64,000 bases of DNA from Lethocerus indicus (lineage: Eukaryota > Arthropoda > Insecta > Hemiptera > Belostomatidae): positions 11,160,001-11,224,000 of the forward strand of contig JACDQD010000004.1 in NCBI GenBank assembly GCA_019843655.1. The letters run 5' to 3'. This document shows positions 26,029 to 36,680 of the stretch, one piece after another. Each line of letters starts with the position of its first letter. Positions within the stretch are counted from its first letter, which is position 1. Below the pieces are notes generated by a model, which saw only the letters and a list, made by a program, of their open reading frames with translations, ran no database searches and was not told where the DNA came from. The position numbers and the translations under genes were made by a program.

Positions 26029-27959
26029 GGCCCACTCAAAGGCCCGGGGATTCACGGCATCAAACCAAGTTTTGAACTGATTCGACTCTTCGCCATACCA
26101 ACTGCCTCCCCCTCCCCCCGGCCGCCACTCTGATAGGGTCAAGATTGTCTTTTTGTCCACTCTTCTCATACTGAAGAAGCAAATTGCGAAACAATATTGC
26201 TAGCAGAGTACCTTCATGTCTATTGATAAAATGGCGAAGGGTAAACTAATATTTTATTAAAAGTCAAACACGTGTTGAGATGCAGAAAATATATTTTATT
26301 CAAATCCTTATTGCCCTGAAATAGGATTTTGTCTACGGTCACTCTTCAAATCCTGTCTTCTTAGATGAATAACCGCCTTCCGCTACTGATTAAATTTCTT
26401 GTTATCGATTTCGATTTAATGAAAAAATATTTCAATCTGTTTAAATTCTGTTTAAATCTGTTAACATTCATTCGTTTTAACCCAATATTAACGATCTATA
26501 TTTTTCGGTTGGGCCCTTGCACCGCATTAAATCCTTTGATATTAACGACCGCATTGAATTGTTAATCGATGTAATAAAACATTCCAGTCTACATAACAGG
26601 TCAAATAAAACCAGGAGATTACACATTATTTCTGCCAACGGAAACTGCAAAGCCGAATATAAGCCACTATCTCTCTCCCAGGCTCATGCCCCCTGTAACG
26701 GGTACATGAACCAAATAATAAACCACGAATGCGCATAAACGGAGTAATGGATTGCGCGGGGTAGATGCACGATCTGGGAGGTCGTGGAACCCCCATTTCC
26801 AAGTGTAATGGGTAATTCCTTTTTTTCTTTTTTCCACCGCTCGAGCCGAGCGCTGTTTTTTCCACAAAAAAAACCAAACCGGCCTCGACGAACAGCAAGG
26901 TAAAGTTGACGTTTACCTCCAGTTTAATTTTTCCTAAAGTCCGCCGCCGTTTGAGTGGCAGAGAAAAAAATAAAAGCAAAAAGTAGCAAAATAAAACGTA
27001 TAAAGCGTCCGTAGATTGGCAGCATTAATCAAGGCTCCGGAAAGCGGACCATACCCGGAGTTTTTGTTATTATATAACATTTGAACTGCACAGACTTGAA
27101 AAAAACAAACTGTGACTGAAGCAGTGTTCACGTAGAATATTAAACGCATGATATTACACAATTACTGCTCAATTACAGCTGCAATTATTAAATGTGGTAT
27201 AAAAAAGTACAAAAATGTGGTGCAACGAGGAAGAACTTATTCTCCTGTTTCGATTATCGATTAATAGAATACCCAGTTTAGACAATATAATCCGCGAATA
27301 TAGTTATTACAGACTACTACCAAGCAAAAGCTACTTTGAAACTATTAAATGTATACTTGAGCAATTAATGGATATACATTTTTCATCAGGAATAATACCT
27401 TAGGTACCCATAATACCGCTTCGCCCAGATTTCCTCTCGGTACATAACTTTTCCATGATGCCTCATCGTTTGATCTTCGAGCAGAATTAATCGTTTTTGT
27501 AATTAGCTCGACTCACCGGATCTTATTACCGGCAATTAATTTCTTCTCACGACTACGAACTCCTCCACCGAGTAGATCCTCCGTTAACCGGCTTAATCAA
27601 GTAGCTGCATTCGATATTCGAATAATTTAATCGAAAGTGTGTATGTACTAATTCTCACTGAAAGTGTAAAGCAATGTATTATTTTTTAATAAGAGCAATA
27701 GTAAATGTATAGCCCCAATGAATAACTGTTGGACTGAGGCAAATGGTTGCCTCTAAGCCGCCATCTTATCGATCAGCTTATAACCGCGTCATGTGTCGAC
27801 TGGCCAAACGCGTTCATCGATTTTCCTACAGTCTTTCCTATTGAATGAAAACATTATTGAGGCGCAAACGTTCGAAACAAGCTCGGATTTAATCTTACAA
27901 CGGGAATTGCTAGATAGCACTAGACGGATAATCGATTTCTGTATATAAATATTATCAGT
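26029..27959. other. Intergenic DNA downstream of UBE2R
   Basis: AT-rich DNA between the (TCC)n repeat and the UBE2R poly(A) signal, with a small island at 26670-26890. Several short open frames are unrecognisable. No second gene's 3' end is evident on either strand. Confidence 0.6.
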
Positions 27960-27965
27960 TTTATT
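27960..27965 (-). promoter_or_regulatory. Poly(A) signal AATAAA of UBE2R
   Basis: The minus strand reads AATAAA here, 86 nt past the TGA stop at 28053-28051. The position suits a short 3' UTR with cleavage around 27930-27950. It is the first AATAAA after the stop on this strand. Confidence 0.6.
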
Positions 27966-28050
27966 GGTCACTCTTTCAAAACCACAATTGTAACTTCTCG
28001 ATTAGAACAGATCAACTCAGTAACACAAGGTCAATAGGAATAAAAAAGAA

Positions 28051-30374
28051 TCACTTGGAAGTAGAGGCTTCGGCTTCCGTGTCCTCGCCCGACGCCTGGT
28101 CTTCATCGTCGTAGTCCTCGGTGTAAATGTCGGTCATGTCGGAACAGCGCTCTTCCTCGTCCCGGGAGAGGGACGACCTGATGCAGTAGTCCTCCAGGGT
28201 CATCGGCACGACCACCCCGTCCTTATCGGCCTCCTCCCTGGACGCCGCCACCTGCTTCCTAATTATCTTCTCGTACTCGTTGTCCTTGGAGTCCTTCCAG
28301 CGGCGGTATGAGACGGCGGCGTCCACGTTGGCCGGGCTGGAGGTGTTGGGCTCGTTCAGGAGGGAGATGACCGACAACAGGATGGTCCGCACTGTCTGAG
28401 TCGGGTTCCACCGCTCGCAGGGCAACTCCCCCGACTGGGGGTCAGCTTCGGGCCGGTGCAGTATTGAGATGCACAGGTCACCGTTCTCGTATATATTCGG
28501 GTGCCATACCTTCCACAAACGAATTCCATAAGTATACTGCAAAATTCCTTTCGGAGGAAATTAATTAGTGCAACTGGATACAAAAAACATCGTCAATAGG
28601 CATATTGGATACAGCTTCTGTAGAGGATGGTTCACAGCAATACTGGAATAAATAAGTTATAATCCCGAGAGGATTAACGTTAACTCACCTCGAGGTATAT
28701 AGAGAACCCCAATATGATCTAACCTTGGGTCGGACCCTGATGATGGGACAGGTAAAAGTTTCGAAATGTCGGCAGCACGCAACTTTTCCCCGAGGGAAAA
28801 GGGCAAAGACCCTTCCGCTGGGTACAAAATGTGTACCTCTTGAATGTGATGGTGAGCTCAATTTATGCCCTAAGTGGAACCAAATGTAGTAAACAAAAAT
28901 ATGTTATAGCCACTAATTTAACGAAAAAAATCTTAAAAGAAAATTAATGAACAGGAACTTTTTTTGTCTGAACCCGTACTTCGTAATATGGACGCTTCAA
29001 AATAACGACTCTATTGAATTACTTTTAATAATTTAAAACTATAGTGATGTTTGTCGGTCTGTCAGTATTTCGGTGACGAGATCGAGTATATTTTACCCTT
29101 CCAGATAGAATGACCTAATATATCCATATCGAAAGATTCGGTTTACGAATCTGTAAACCGTTTTTAAGTATTTGGTCACCTAGTGGTCAGGTGAGAAGAT
29201 ATGGTTAGTTGATTATTACCATATCATTATGCATTAATTGAGAATTATTAATTGAGTATAGTATAATATCGGGTTTTCAAAGATAATATTTCCCAGGTGA
29301 AAACCCAAAGAGTGAAAAAAGTACACGTGTAGATAAATATATGCATCTCATTTATTGAAATAGTAATTTTTGTCATTTTTCCCAGCGGGGATGCTCCTAG
29401 TCCGGACCATATCGTCGTACATCTAACCATTGATTCCTGTCCTAGGCCTCTTCTCATTATAAAGTCCATCTATAGGGGTCGCTGTTCCCAGTAGGAAGAA
29501 GCGGCGGGTATTTCCAAATATAATGAGAGCAGGTTCGGGGTCGGATCGATCGATTGATGAGTGGAACTCCGTGTTAGGCTTCCCAACAAAGGCCCGCGTT
29601 GGGTGAAATTGTCCGGTTGGATTTCACTCGAAGTTTTCAGTCAATTGTAAATTTTAAATTATTACGAGGTGCAACTCTAGAATAATCTATAGAAGGTAAT
29701 ATTGTTTTATCTCACTTTTGTCTTTTTTATATTAATTGATTACGTACCGTAAGAATGTTCTTCTTACCGTAACTCATCAAACTCAATCTTTGAATTGTAA
29801 AATTAACAATCATCGGTCACGAAAATTCAACGAATGTAGAGGGGACATTACGCGATTGACCCAAGGGAAATAATGAATGAACAAACATACAGAGGCGCGA
29901 TGAATAAGTTGCTGAATGAATATAGCGAACCAGTAAACTTTTAATACAAATATAAAATTGTAATATTGAATGTGCAACAGGGTGTTAAAAGAAATATTGA
30001 AGAATACCCGATTTACAACTCACTGACACCATCATTTGCCTGGCCGAGGTGAACCTGGGTTGGCTCCGGACAATAACTGGCTAACTGGGAAGTGTCGGCT
30101 GAAATGTGCGCGCAGAAATACTGCGATGAATACATACCTTGGTCTTGAAGCGCATTGTTGGTGGCGAGTAGGGATAGTCGTTGGGAAACTTCATCTTGGC
30201 TTTGAAATAGCCGCCGTGGTAGAGAGTGTCCGGCGGTCCGAATATGGCGACGTCCCACTCGAATAGGTTGTTGTCCATCGCGACGAGGAACCCCTCGACC
30301 GGCTCCTGCTGCAGCCCCTTGTACTCCTTAGTGAGCGCTCGAACCGCCGCGCTCGTCGGCTTTGGCTCGCTCAT
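28051..30374 (-). CDS. UBE2R2: Ubiquitin-conjugating enzyme E2 R (CDC34/UBE2R family), two exons: 30374-30138 and 28509-28051
   Basis: This is an E2 enzyme that accepts ubiquitin from E1 on a cysteine and passes it to substrates, classically with cullin-RING (SCF) ligases; the family builds Lys48-linked chains in nucleus and cytosol. Exon 1 encodes residues 1-79 and exon 2 residues 80-231, joined in phase 0. Visible motifs are VEGF near 26-29, FGPPDTLY at 45-52, the YPYSPP stretch at 67-72, HPN at 82-84 and catalytic Cys92 in GDLCISIL. The CDC34-type acidic loop (DPQSGELPCERW) is at 102-113, followed by NEPNT and SPANVD. The tail after about 196 is rich in Asp/Glu with CK2-like sites. Length matches the family (about 236-238 in vertebrates). 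The start is the ATG at 30374 because MSEPKP matches the usual N-terminus position and has G at -3. Compared with the usual family sequence, the common Phe after NEPNT is Ser136, and HPP is HRP at 97-99. The symbol is the name usual in arthropod annotations; UBE2R1 and UBE2R2 are both vertebrate co-orthologues. Confidence 0.96.
28510..28536 (-). other. Possible 27-nt alternative 5' extension of UBE2R exon 2
   Basis: If splicing uses the TTTTGCAG acceptor ending at 28537, exon 2 gains nine in-frame codons, YTYGIRLWK, between Lys79 and Val80, just before WHPN. No stop codon is introduced. By the scanning model this is the first AG after a good branch point and pyrimidine tract, whereas the downstream GGAAG acceptor is weaker. 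Homology favours the shorter form, so both may be used. This is an inference from splice signals only. Confidence 0.4.
28737..28770 (+). ncRNA. Hammerhead-ribozyme-like core (Penelope-like element type), probably degenerate
   Basis: The plus strand shows the three conserved parts in order: CTGATGA at 28737-28743, a stem II of GGGAC (28745-28749) pairing with GTTTC (28758-28762) using two G-U pairs around an eight-base loop, GAAA at 28763-28766, and a GTC cleavage-type triplet at 28768-28770. Between GAA and C lies ATGU in RNA, self-complementary with wobbles. In Penelope-like elements the usual ACGU at this point lets two ribozymes dimerise through stem III. Stem I pairing is poor (about two base pairs), so a relic is more likely than an active ribozyme. 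It is antisense to the UBE2R transcript and lies inside its intron. Confidence 0.45.
28783..28801. repeat. Perfect 8-bp hairpin, 3-nt loop
   Basis: CTTTTCCC at 28783-28790 pairs with GGGAAAAG at 28794-28801 around CGA. It lies 12 bases after the hammerhead-like core and is followed by a GGTACA/TGTACC pair at 28821-28837. The three together may be a remnant of a structured repeat end. Confidence 0.7.
29134..29160. repeat. Two overlapping, mutually exclusive hairpins
   Basis: AGATTCG (29134-29140) pairs with CGAATCT (29146-29152). Alternatively CGGTTTAC (29139-29146) pairs with GTAAACCG (29153-29160). The two folds share bases and exclude each other. A third stem, TCACCT (29176-29181) with AGGTGA (29189-29194), follows. 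All are perfect pairings. Confidence 0.7.
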
Positions 30375-30560
30375 CCCGGCCAAAACCCTATCTCCTATTC
30401 GGGTTTGTGCAAAACTCGAATCCGATGCGTAGCCCGTTCTTATAATGTTATTGTTTACAGCCTTCGGCAAATGTATCATGACGCAGAATCAGTTAACCGG
30501 GAACACAAACATATGTTTTCTCCAATGCTAACAGGATCCAAAGTCGATCGATTGATACAA
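30375..30560 (-). promoter_or_regulatory. Probable 5' UTR and core promoter region of UBE2R
   Basis: This is the DNA just upstream of the UBE2R start codon. The reading frame stays open upstream to an in-frame ATG at 30479, which would add 35 residues not resembling the E2 family, so I read it as 5' UTR. There is no clear TATA box. An AACTGATT word near 30490 could be a weak initiator. AG dinucleotides before the GGTTTTGG stretch leave room for an upstream non-coding exon. The transcription start cannot be fixed from sequence. Confidence 0.35.
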
Positions 30561-33500
30561 GTTAATTATAATTATACATAAATATAATAACGATGAAATT
30601 TAATTAGATGTACAATTCTATAACCTAGTTATGTCATATGTTAAAGAAAAGTCTAGAAGGTCATAAAATAATTGATTTTTTATCAAAAATTTATATTGTT
30701 CTTCATTTATGGTTGGTATGGAAGGCAATCGCCGTATTTGATTATTTAACACGTTTCCACAGAAGTTAAAGTACCAATTCCTGTTCTTCGATAATCCCAT
30801 TTAATCAATGATGCTGATCTTTGTAAAGTGTGCGTAATGACGACGGATTAAAAAAAGCGTATTCCGAAAATATCAAGGAACAGTGAAAACATTAGAACAC
30901 AACAGCTGATACTGGTCACTGTCATATCGATCATATGACCAATAACATGCGATCAATAATTACGCTTCATCCTTGAAGCGGAATTAATAATATTTTACTG
31001 TTAAGAGAAAATACTTCTTCTTCTTAGAAATATAAATACAAAGTCGCTACTAGAGATTAACTTGAATTTCCAAATCTGTAGAAACACACAGTAGTGTCAA
31101 GTGTAATACAATAATTCTTGCGATTCCTTGATTTGGTTCGTTGATTTGTTCTCGGTTATAATACATTCTACTTTCTCGCTGATAATCATTAAAGACAATG
31201 ACATTAAAATGAAATGGGGTAAAAATCCGGATTTGGGAGTCCTACTATTGATGGTGAACTAAATTTCGGAAGGGAAGGAATCTCGGTTATTGGGCCGGGT
31301 CAGTGACGGGGTACTTTTAAGTGCAGGGCCGAGATGAATCGATGAACATCTAATAAGTAGATAGCAATTCATCTTGACTTATCTCGGCCCCCCATACCGC
31401 TCACAATAACCCTTCTTCCACCCTCAGGGGCTTCTTCCCTCCTCTAATCGGTAATGTACCCGGAAATTCCATTATCAGATAGTTTTATCAGATTCGGGCA
31501 AGACTACATTTTATCCCCAGGCGCCTTTAATGACACCCCTCGCCCTCCTATTTTTCCTCCCGGGACCCATAGTAGAATATTAAGGCCGTATTGAATATAT
31601 CTACACAGAGATACGAGGGCTTAGTGCAGTAAAATAGGCTTCGGTAATTCACAGCTATTATGCATTTCCGCAGGAAGAAAGAGAGTATATATTACATATA
31701 GCATACTAATTACCATAAAACCCATTGAAACCCCTCATATTTAACATCTAAACAGTTTCAATAAATCGTAAATCTTGACGTGACCGTTGTGAAAATAAAC
31801 ATAGTACATATTATAAAATCTAGGGTAAATACTTATAAGTGAATTGTACGTAAATAAAAATTGTCCATACATTAAATACATCGTTCTTTTTTATCCAAGA
31901 CGAACAGTTTGATGCCTACTGTCGAGAAGAAATCGGGTTAAAATAAGCGCAACAGGCGGAACGACGATAGAAACCAGGAAGAAGAAAACCACCAATAATG
32001 ATGTTCATAAATCTCCTCGTAAATATGTTTTACCGAATGACGTTAATATTCATGAGATTGGAGAATATAAAATCGAGGGGGAGGATTTGTTTCGAAAGTA
32101 AAGAAACTATATTTTTCTTATACAAGTGGGGAATATGTATGAAAGTTTTCCACTCTTAGATTATTAGTTGTATCCTCTTGTTTTTTTCGGCGCTCTCTGC
32201 CGAAGGTCGTAATTTAAGGGGTTTGGAAAACGTTTCATCCCGGTTGTTTCTTCTACTTCCCGTAATGATTTATATGCCGCAATAAATTTCGCGCTAATCG
32301 CTCCTCTTCCGAGACTGAAAAAATAGCAGAAGAAAAAAAACAATGTTCGGGGAAAAGTTGTTACTGGGCCCGGACCCAACCAAGAAGGTTTTGCTTTCAC
32401 GAAAACATAAACTTTCAAATGAAATTCCAAGTCCTGAGCTCTTTCTAGGATTTGATTAATGCGTGGGCCGACTGCTTTGCCAATTCAAGTAGAATCTCAT
32501 CCTCTAACACTCATCTTACCTATAGCATATTTTATAATAAAAAAGGTATTTGGTAACGCGAGCACACATTTTAAATTAAATACAAAACAAAAGTTACTAT
32601 ATAGTTAATATATTGAAGGGCCACCTTCAAATCGTTTAAGAGTAGTTGTATGTGTTTTATTTATATGTCATGTATATCGCATTGTGTTTTAATTTCAGTA
32701 TAAATACCGCCCGAGAATGTTTTTATAAAGAACTATTCCGCTTTATAGTTTTGATCAAGGCTTATCCTGTAGAGGTTTAATCAATACTACAATCAGTAGT
32801 TTGAAGTATCCATTAAATATTTCGTCACGTTATTTTCAGATATCGATAATCTGTATCGTTGATTAGTCAAGCGTAAAATATGTGATAATCAGGCGGGATA
32901 CAGTTCGAGCTGAATGGATAAGGAATCTGCTACAATTTACACAGCTATCGGAACTGTTTATGAGTTTATTCTGCAGTAAACAATTATCGGTGACTCCATT
33001 TCAAGTCTGGGCGAAGTTAGTCAGAGCGATGTACCGCCGTCCCACAATTGGATGTCAGCGGGAAACTTCGGGAAGGGGGGAGGGGTCGAATTCCGCTGGC
33101 TTTAAGCCTCGTTATTAAATTTTGAACTCCGCAATCCTTTTATAACTCTGCCCCGTAGCGGTATATTTCAGCACAAGGAAAGTTAGCGTAAGCTCCCAGC
33201 GACACGGGAGTACGACTAATAAACTGGCTTAAGGATTTGGGATTTCTTCTCTCGGAAGTGAGTAGAATAGACTAGTGAAGAGAGGGGGAGTCGGTGCGAC
33301 CGACACCCAGAATGGGATAAAATGAAAAAGTTGTCACTCTGGAAGTAGGGACCGTTTCGAGGGCAGGGGAAACAAAGGGGAAGAGAGTGTCTTTTCATTT
33401 TGAAGGCAATTTTCAAAATTTCAACCCTTATTACTTCATATTCATTCCATCCTGGAAGTAAAAATAAAGTTTATAATAAACTGGTAGTTAGATAAGTATG

Positions 33501-33901
33501 AGTATTAGATTTATTTTTCAAGTACCGGAATTCGTTAAATCGAAAAATTGAAAAGGACACCGATCTTAAGCTCAAAAGGATAAAATTATAATGTGTCACC
33601 ATTCGCATAATTTAATTAGAGCGCGTGTTTATTTAGAGAGCGTGTAGAAAGGCTAAACAATGTTCGAGAGAGAGAATGAGGGGGCCAAAATAATAACGGA
33701 TTCCCCCTTACCCCCATTGTTCCGCCCTATTGTCGGTCGAAATCGAAGAACAAAAACTTCGCAGAAGACAATTTTTGTATTTCGCCTGAGTTTTCGTTCT
33801 TCTGTACATCAACCCCCAGCCCCTCCCGCCACCACCAACAAATAATTGTCCCGCGGGCTAAAACAGAGAAAACAATTCCGTCCATAATGGACATTCTCCA
33901 C
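30561..33901. other. Intergenic DNA upstream of UBE2R
   Basis: AT-rich with no divergent partner gene visible. Contains a CGCTTCA/TGAAGCG hairpin at 30963-30980 and a DRE-type TATCGATA at 32841-32848. A moderately GC-rich patch lies at 33020-33120. Open frames are 60-88 codons and unrecognised. Confidence 0.6.
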
Positions 33902-33903
33902 GC

Positions 33904-33965
<62 letters not shown>

Positions 33966-33969
33966 TTCT
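33902..33969. repeat. (CT)n microsatellite
   Basis: About 68 bases of CT repeat with a few interruptions (CCC, TTC, TTTC). Downstream flanking DNA stays pyrimidine-rich. Confidence 0.97.
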
Positions 33970-35003
33970 GGCTCCGAAACATTCGACGAGACGTCTGCCA
34001 GGTCAGGTCAATATTGTTCTTTCTGCGGTGTCCCCAGCCCCCCGCTTCATGGACATATAGAGGCCTCGAACATAAACGAGGCCGGTGGACTCTCGGTTAA
34101 GGAGTAAACAGGGCCTTGTGGGCAACTCATTGTTCCCCTCAATATACCAGCGGTCCCGGTCCCATCTCGACCATTGTCTTCAGCTCGAATCTCCTTCTCC
34201 CCCTTTCTTCCCTTTCCTTCCCTCTCCCCACAATCCCATTATCCTTGTCGGTATCTCCAATTTTTTCTCCCCCCAATTATCACAAAACAAATAGACAGAC
34301 GTTTAATTTGAAGACATTTATGCGTCTGACGTTGAAGATAATTACCGACAATCGTGCGATTTTATACAACCTCCGGAGAGATAGATAAACAGCAATAACG
34401 GAATTAAGGATGCTCACGCATATCTTAGTAATAAAGAAAAATAAGGTCTACGTTGATTTTTTATCCACTAGAACAAACCTTGAAACTAGCGTATGAAATA
34501 ACCAGAAATAACAAGAAATATTCATCCAAATTCTGTATATATTCTTTTTCCTCTTGTAGTAAAAAGTAGTAAAAAAGCAAATTTTCATTGCCTGAAAAAA
34601 CTGGCCAATTTTAGGCCATAGATAAACCGGGGAAAATTACACGATTTAAGATTGGGGGCTCGAAGTTCGAATCGCTTCACACAACAAATGAACAGTCTTG
34701 AGAGCACAAGTGTAACCTACAACACTATTTTTTCCATAAATCAAACGTTTCAACTTAGCGTCAAACATAAACATTTTCTTCGTGTCCGGCGACGGTATAT
34801 TATCCCGGGTGGGAAAATACAGAAAAAAAAAATACCAAACCCTCGGTCCTGCTAATGAAGTTATTTAAGGGCGGGGGGTCGGCCCGTGACAAATGGCATT
34901 AATTAATTTGGGCGAGGATAGATATTGGAAACCATTTATCCTCGTTGACCCAATTCCGAGTATTGCAACAGTAATGAAGTGCTTTAATGGAACTATGGAA
35001 GCT

Positions 35004-35027
35004 GGGTAGGGGCGAGTGGGGGAGGGA
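35004..35027 (+). other. G-quadruplex motif
   Basis: Four G runs (GGG, GGGG, GGGGG, GGG) separated by loops of 2, 5 and 1 bases, followed by further G runs to about 35048. The best canonical quadruplex pattern in the window. Confidence 0.65.
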
Positions 35028-36652
35028 CGGGTGAGTGGGGAAGGGAGGACTATGAGGGCACAAGTGCCTTTTGTCCGAACCGGCAATCACATAATTAAAG
35101 CTGTGCCGGTGGCCCACGCCCTTACCGCCGCGAGCCTCGACGTTTCAAACACTATTTTTCACCGGCCTACTCCTACATTATAGTATATCATTTGTCAGTC
35201 TACAACAATTACCGTTCATTCCTACCGTACACCGAATACAATCCCGATTTTGATCCTATGGGAAAATGCTTCCTACTAAGGATTTGTGCGAAATGTAAAT
35301 AATAGCAGAAATTATAAAAGACAATAGGCACGCTTATTTTTAGAAATAACCTGAGGCTAACATAACTCTGTACGAATATTTTGTCACTGGTTGTTAACTC
35401 TATCCATATCAACTCTCTTGGTCTTCTTATTCAAAAAAGTAACAACCGGTGTTTTTTTTTATAGAGGGTGAATTTCCTTCGTACCAACGCTCATGTAAAT
35501 ATATGCCCACGGGCAATTATGCATATGTCTGGTCGTTTCCTTTTAATGTCTCAAAAATAGAAGTAGGAATTATTTTTCTCCCCACCCCTCCCTCTCATTC
35601 TCTCTCTATCCCTCTCTCCCCGTTTCTCTCGGGACGGGGGAGCCGGCGATATAACTGGTAATTATTTGGGACGAGCGTAGAGGGCGGGGCAATTACAAGA
35701 TGAGAGCGCTTTCGCCGGGGCTAAAAATTCCGCAAGGGGAACCCAACCGGGTTTAGTAAACATAAAAACCCACTCCGCCAGATTGCCCTACACTCCGGAC
35801 CCCGCTGCACCCTTAACGGCACCACCGCCAGCAAAATATATAATAAATTTTCCCGTAATTAAGTACACTTCTCTGACGGCTTATGAGAATGTTCCCGTAA
35901 GTTGATCGCCTCCTTTTAGCGCACCCCGCTTGGAGACTTTTCGTCGAAGGAAAACCTAGTCTCTCTCTAACTAGGTCGGTTGTAGCATCCCGGCCTTTCC
36001 GAGATCATTACCGTTTAATGATTTACCTCTGTCACTACATGGAAGATGTGCTCGGAAAGTTTAATTCGATAATATCATCCGACAAATTCGGGTTCACTAA
36101 CAAGTATATCATATTAATTTAGCACGTAAGGGTATAAAATAAAATGTAAGGGGTAAGGGTGTGGTAATTCATTATTGTGGAAATAGGAAAATAATTAGAA
36201 TACTATAAACAAACGGAGAACTTTCAGCGTCTGTTTGTTGAATAGAATCATAGAAATTGAATTCTGATTAGTACGCTGGCATTATTGAAACCCTATATTT
36301 TATCAATTCAAATTTCGAATGGAAAACAATTCGACGAAAAATTCCTCACCGCGTCGCTCAAACAAGGATACATATGAATTTATTTTTATAGCAATTTAAA
36401 TTTGATATTATAGTTATAAGTTTTTCTTGTTTACAATGTACATTTGAAACACTGTACATGTGCACACAACAAGAAAGGATTTGTAACAATGGATGCAGTA
36501 TTGAGAGAATTCATGGGAGCAGCCTCATACGCATATATTGATCAGCGGCGAAGGTAAATTCGCGTCATAAATTGGGTATCGGTAAGGGGCACTCCCATTG
36601 TTGGGTCGTGTCACTGGAGAGAATAGCCGTTACACTTTATTGGCACCGAGGC

Positions 36653-36680
36653 CAGTGGTAGGTTACTGCTCCTACCACTG
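36653..36680. repeat. 10-bp hairpin with 8-nt loop
   Basis: CAGTGGTAGG (36653-36662) pairs exactly with CCTACCACTG (36671-36680). Confidence 0.75.

Larger units (their letters stand above)
28510..30137 (-). other. UBE2R intron 1 (phase 0)
   Basis: The donor reads AAG|GTATGT, with GT at 30137-30136. The acceptor giving the conserved protein is GGAAG|GTATGG, with AG at 28511-28510. A stronger-looking acceptor, TTTTGCAG, ends at 28537, 27 nt upstream. It is preceded by a pyrimidine stretch and a CTAAT branch-point-like word. The 1628-nt intron contains no recognisable coding segment. On the plus strand it holds a hammerhead-like core (28737-28770), a CTTTTCCC/GGGAAAAG hairpin (28783-28801) and overlapping alternative hairpins (29134-29160). 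Confidence 0.9.

Noticed and set aside
25843..26169. Glycine-rich minus frame and proline-rich plus frame
   Set aside because: Produced by translation of the (TCC)n repeat.
34660..34685. GTTCGAATC word resembling a tRNA B box
   Set aside because: No A box, anticodon stem or acceptor stem upstream.
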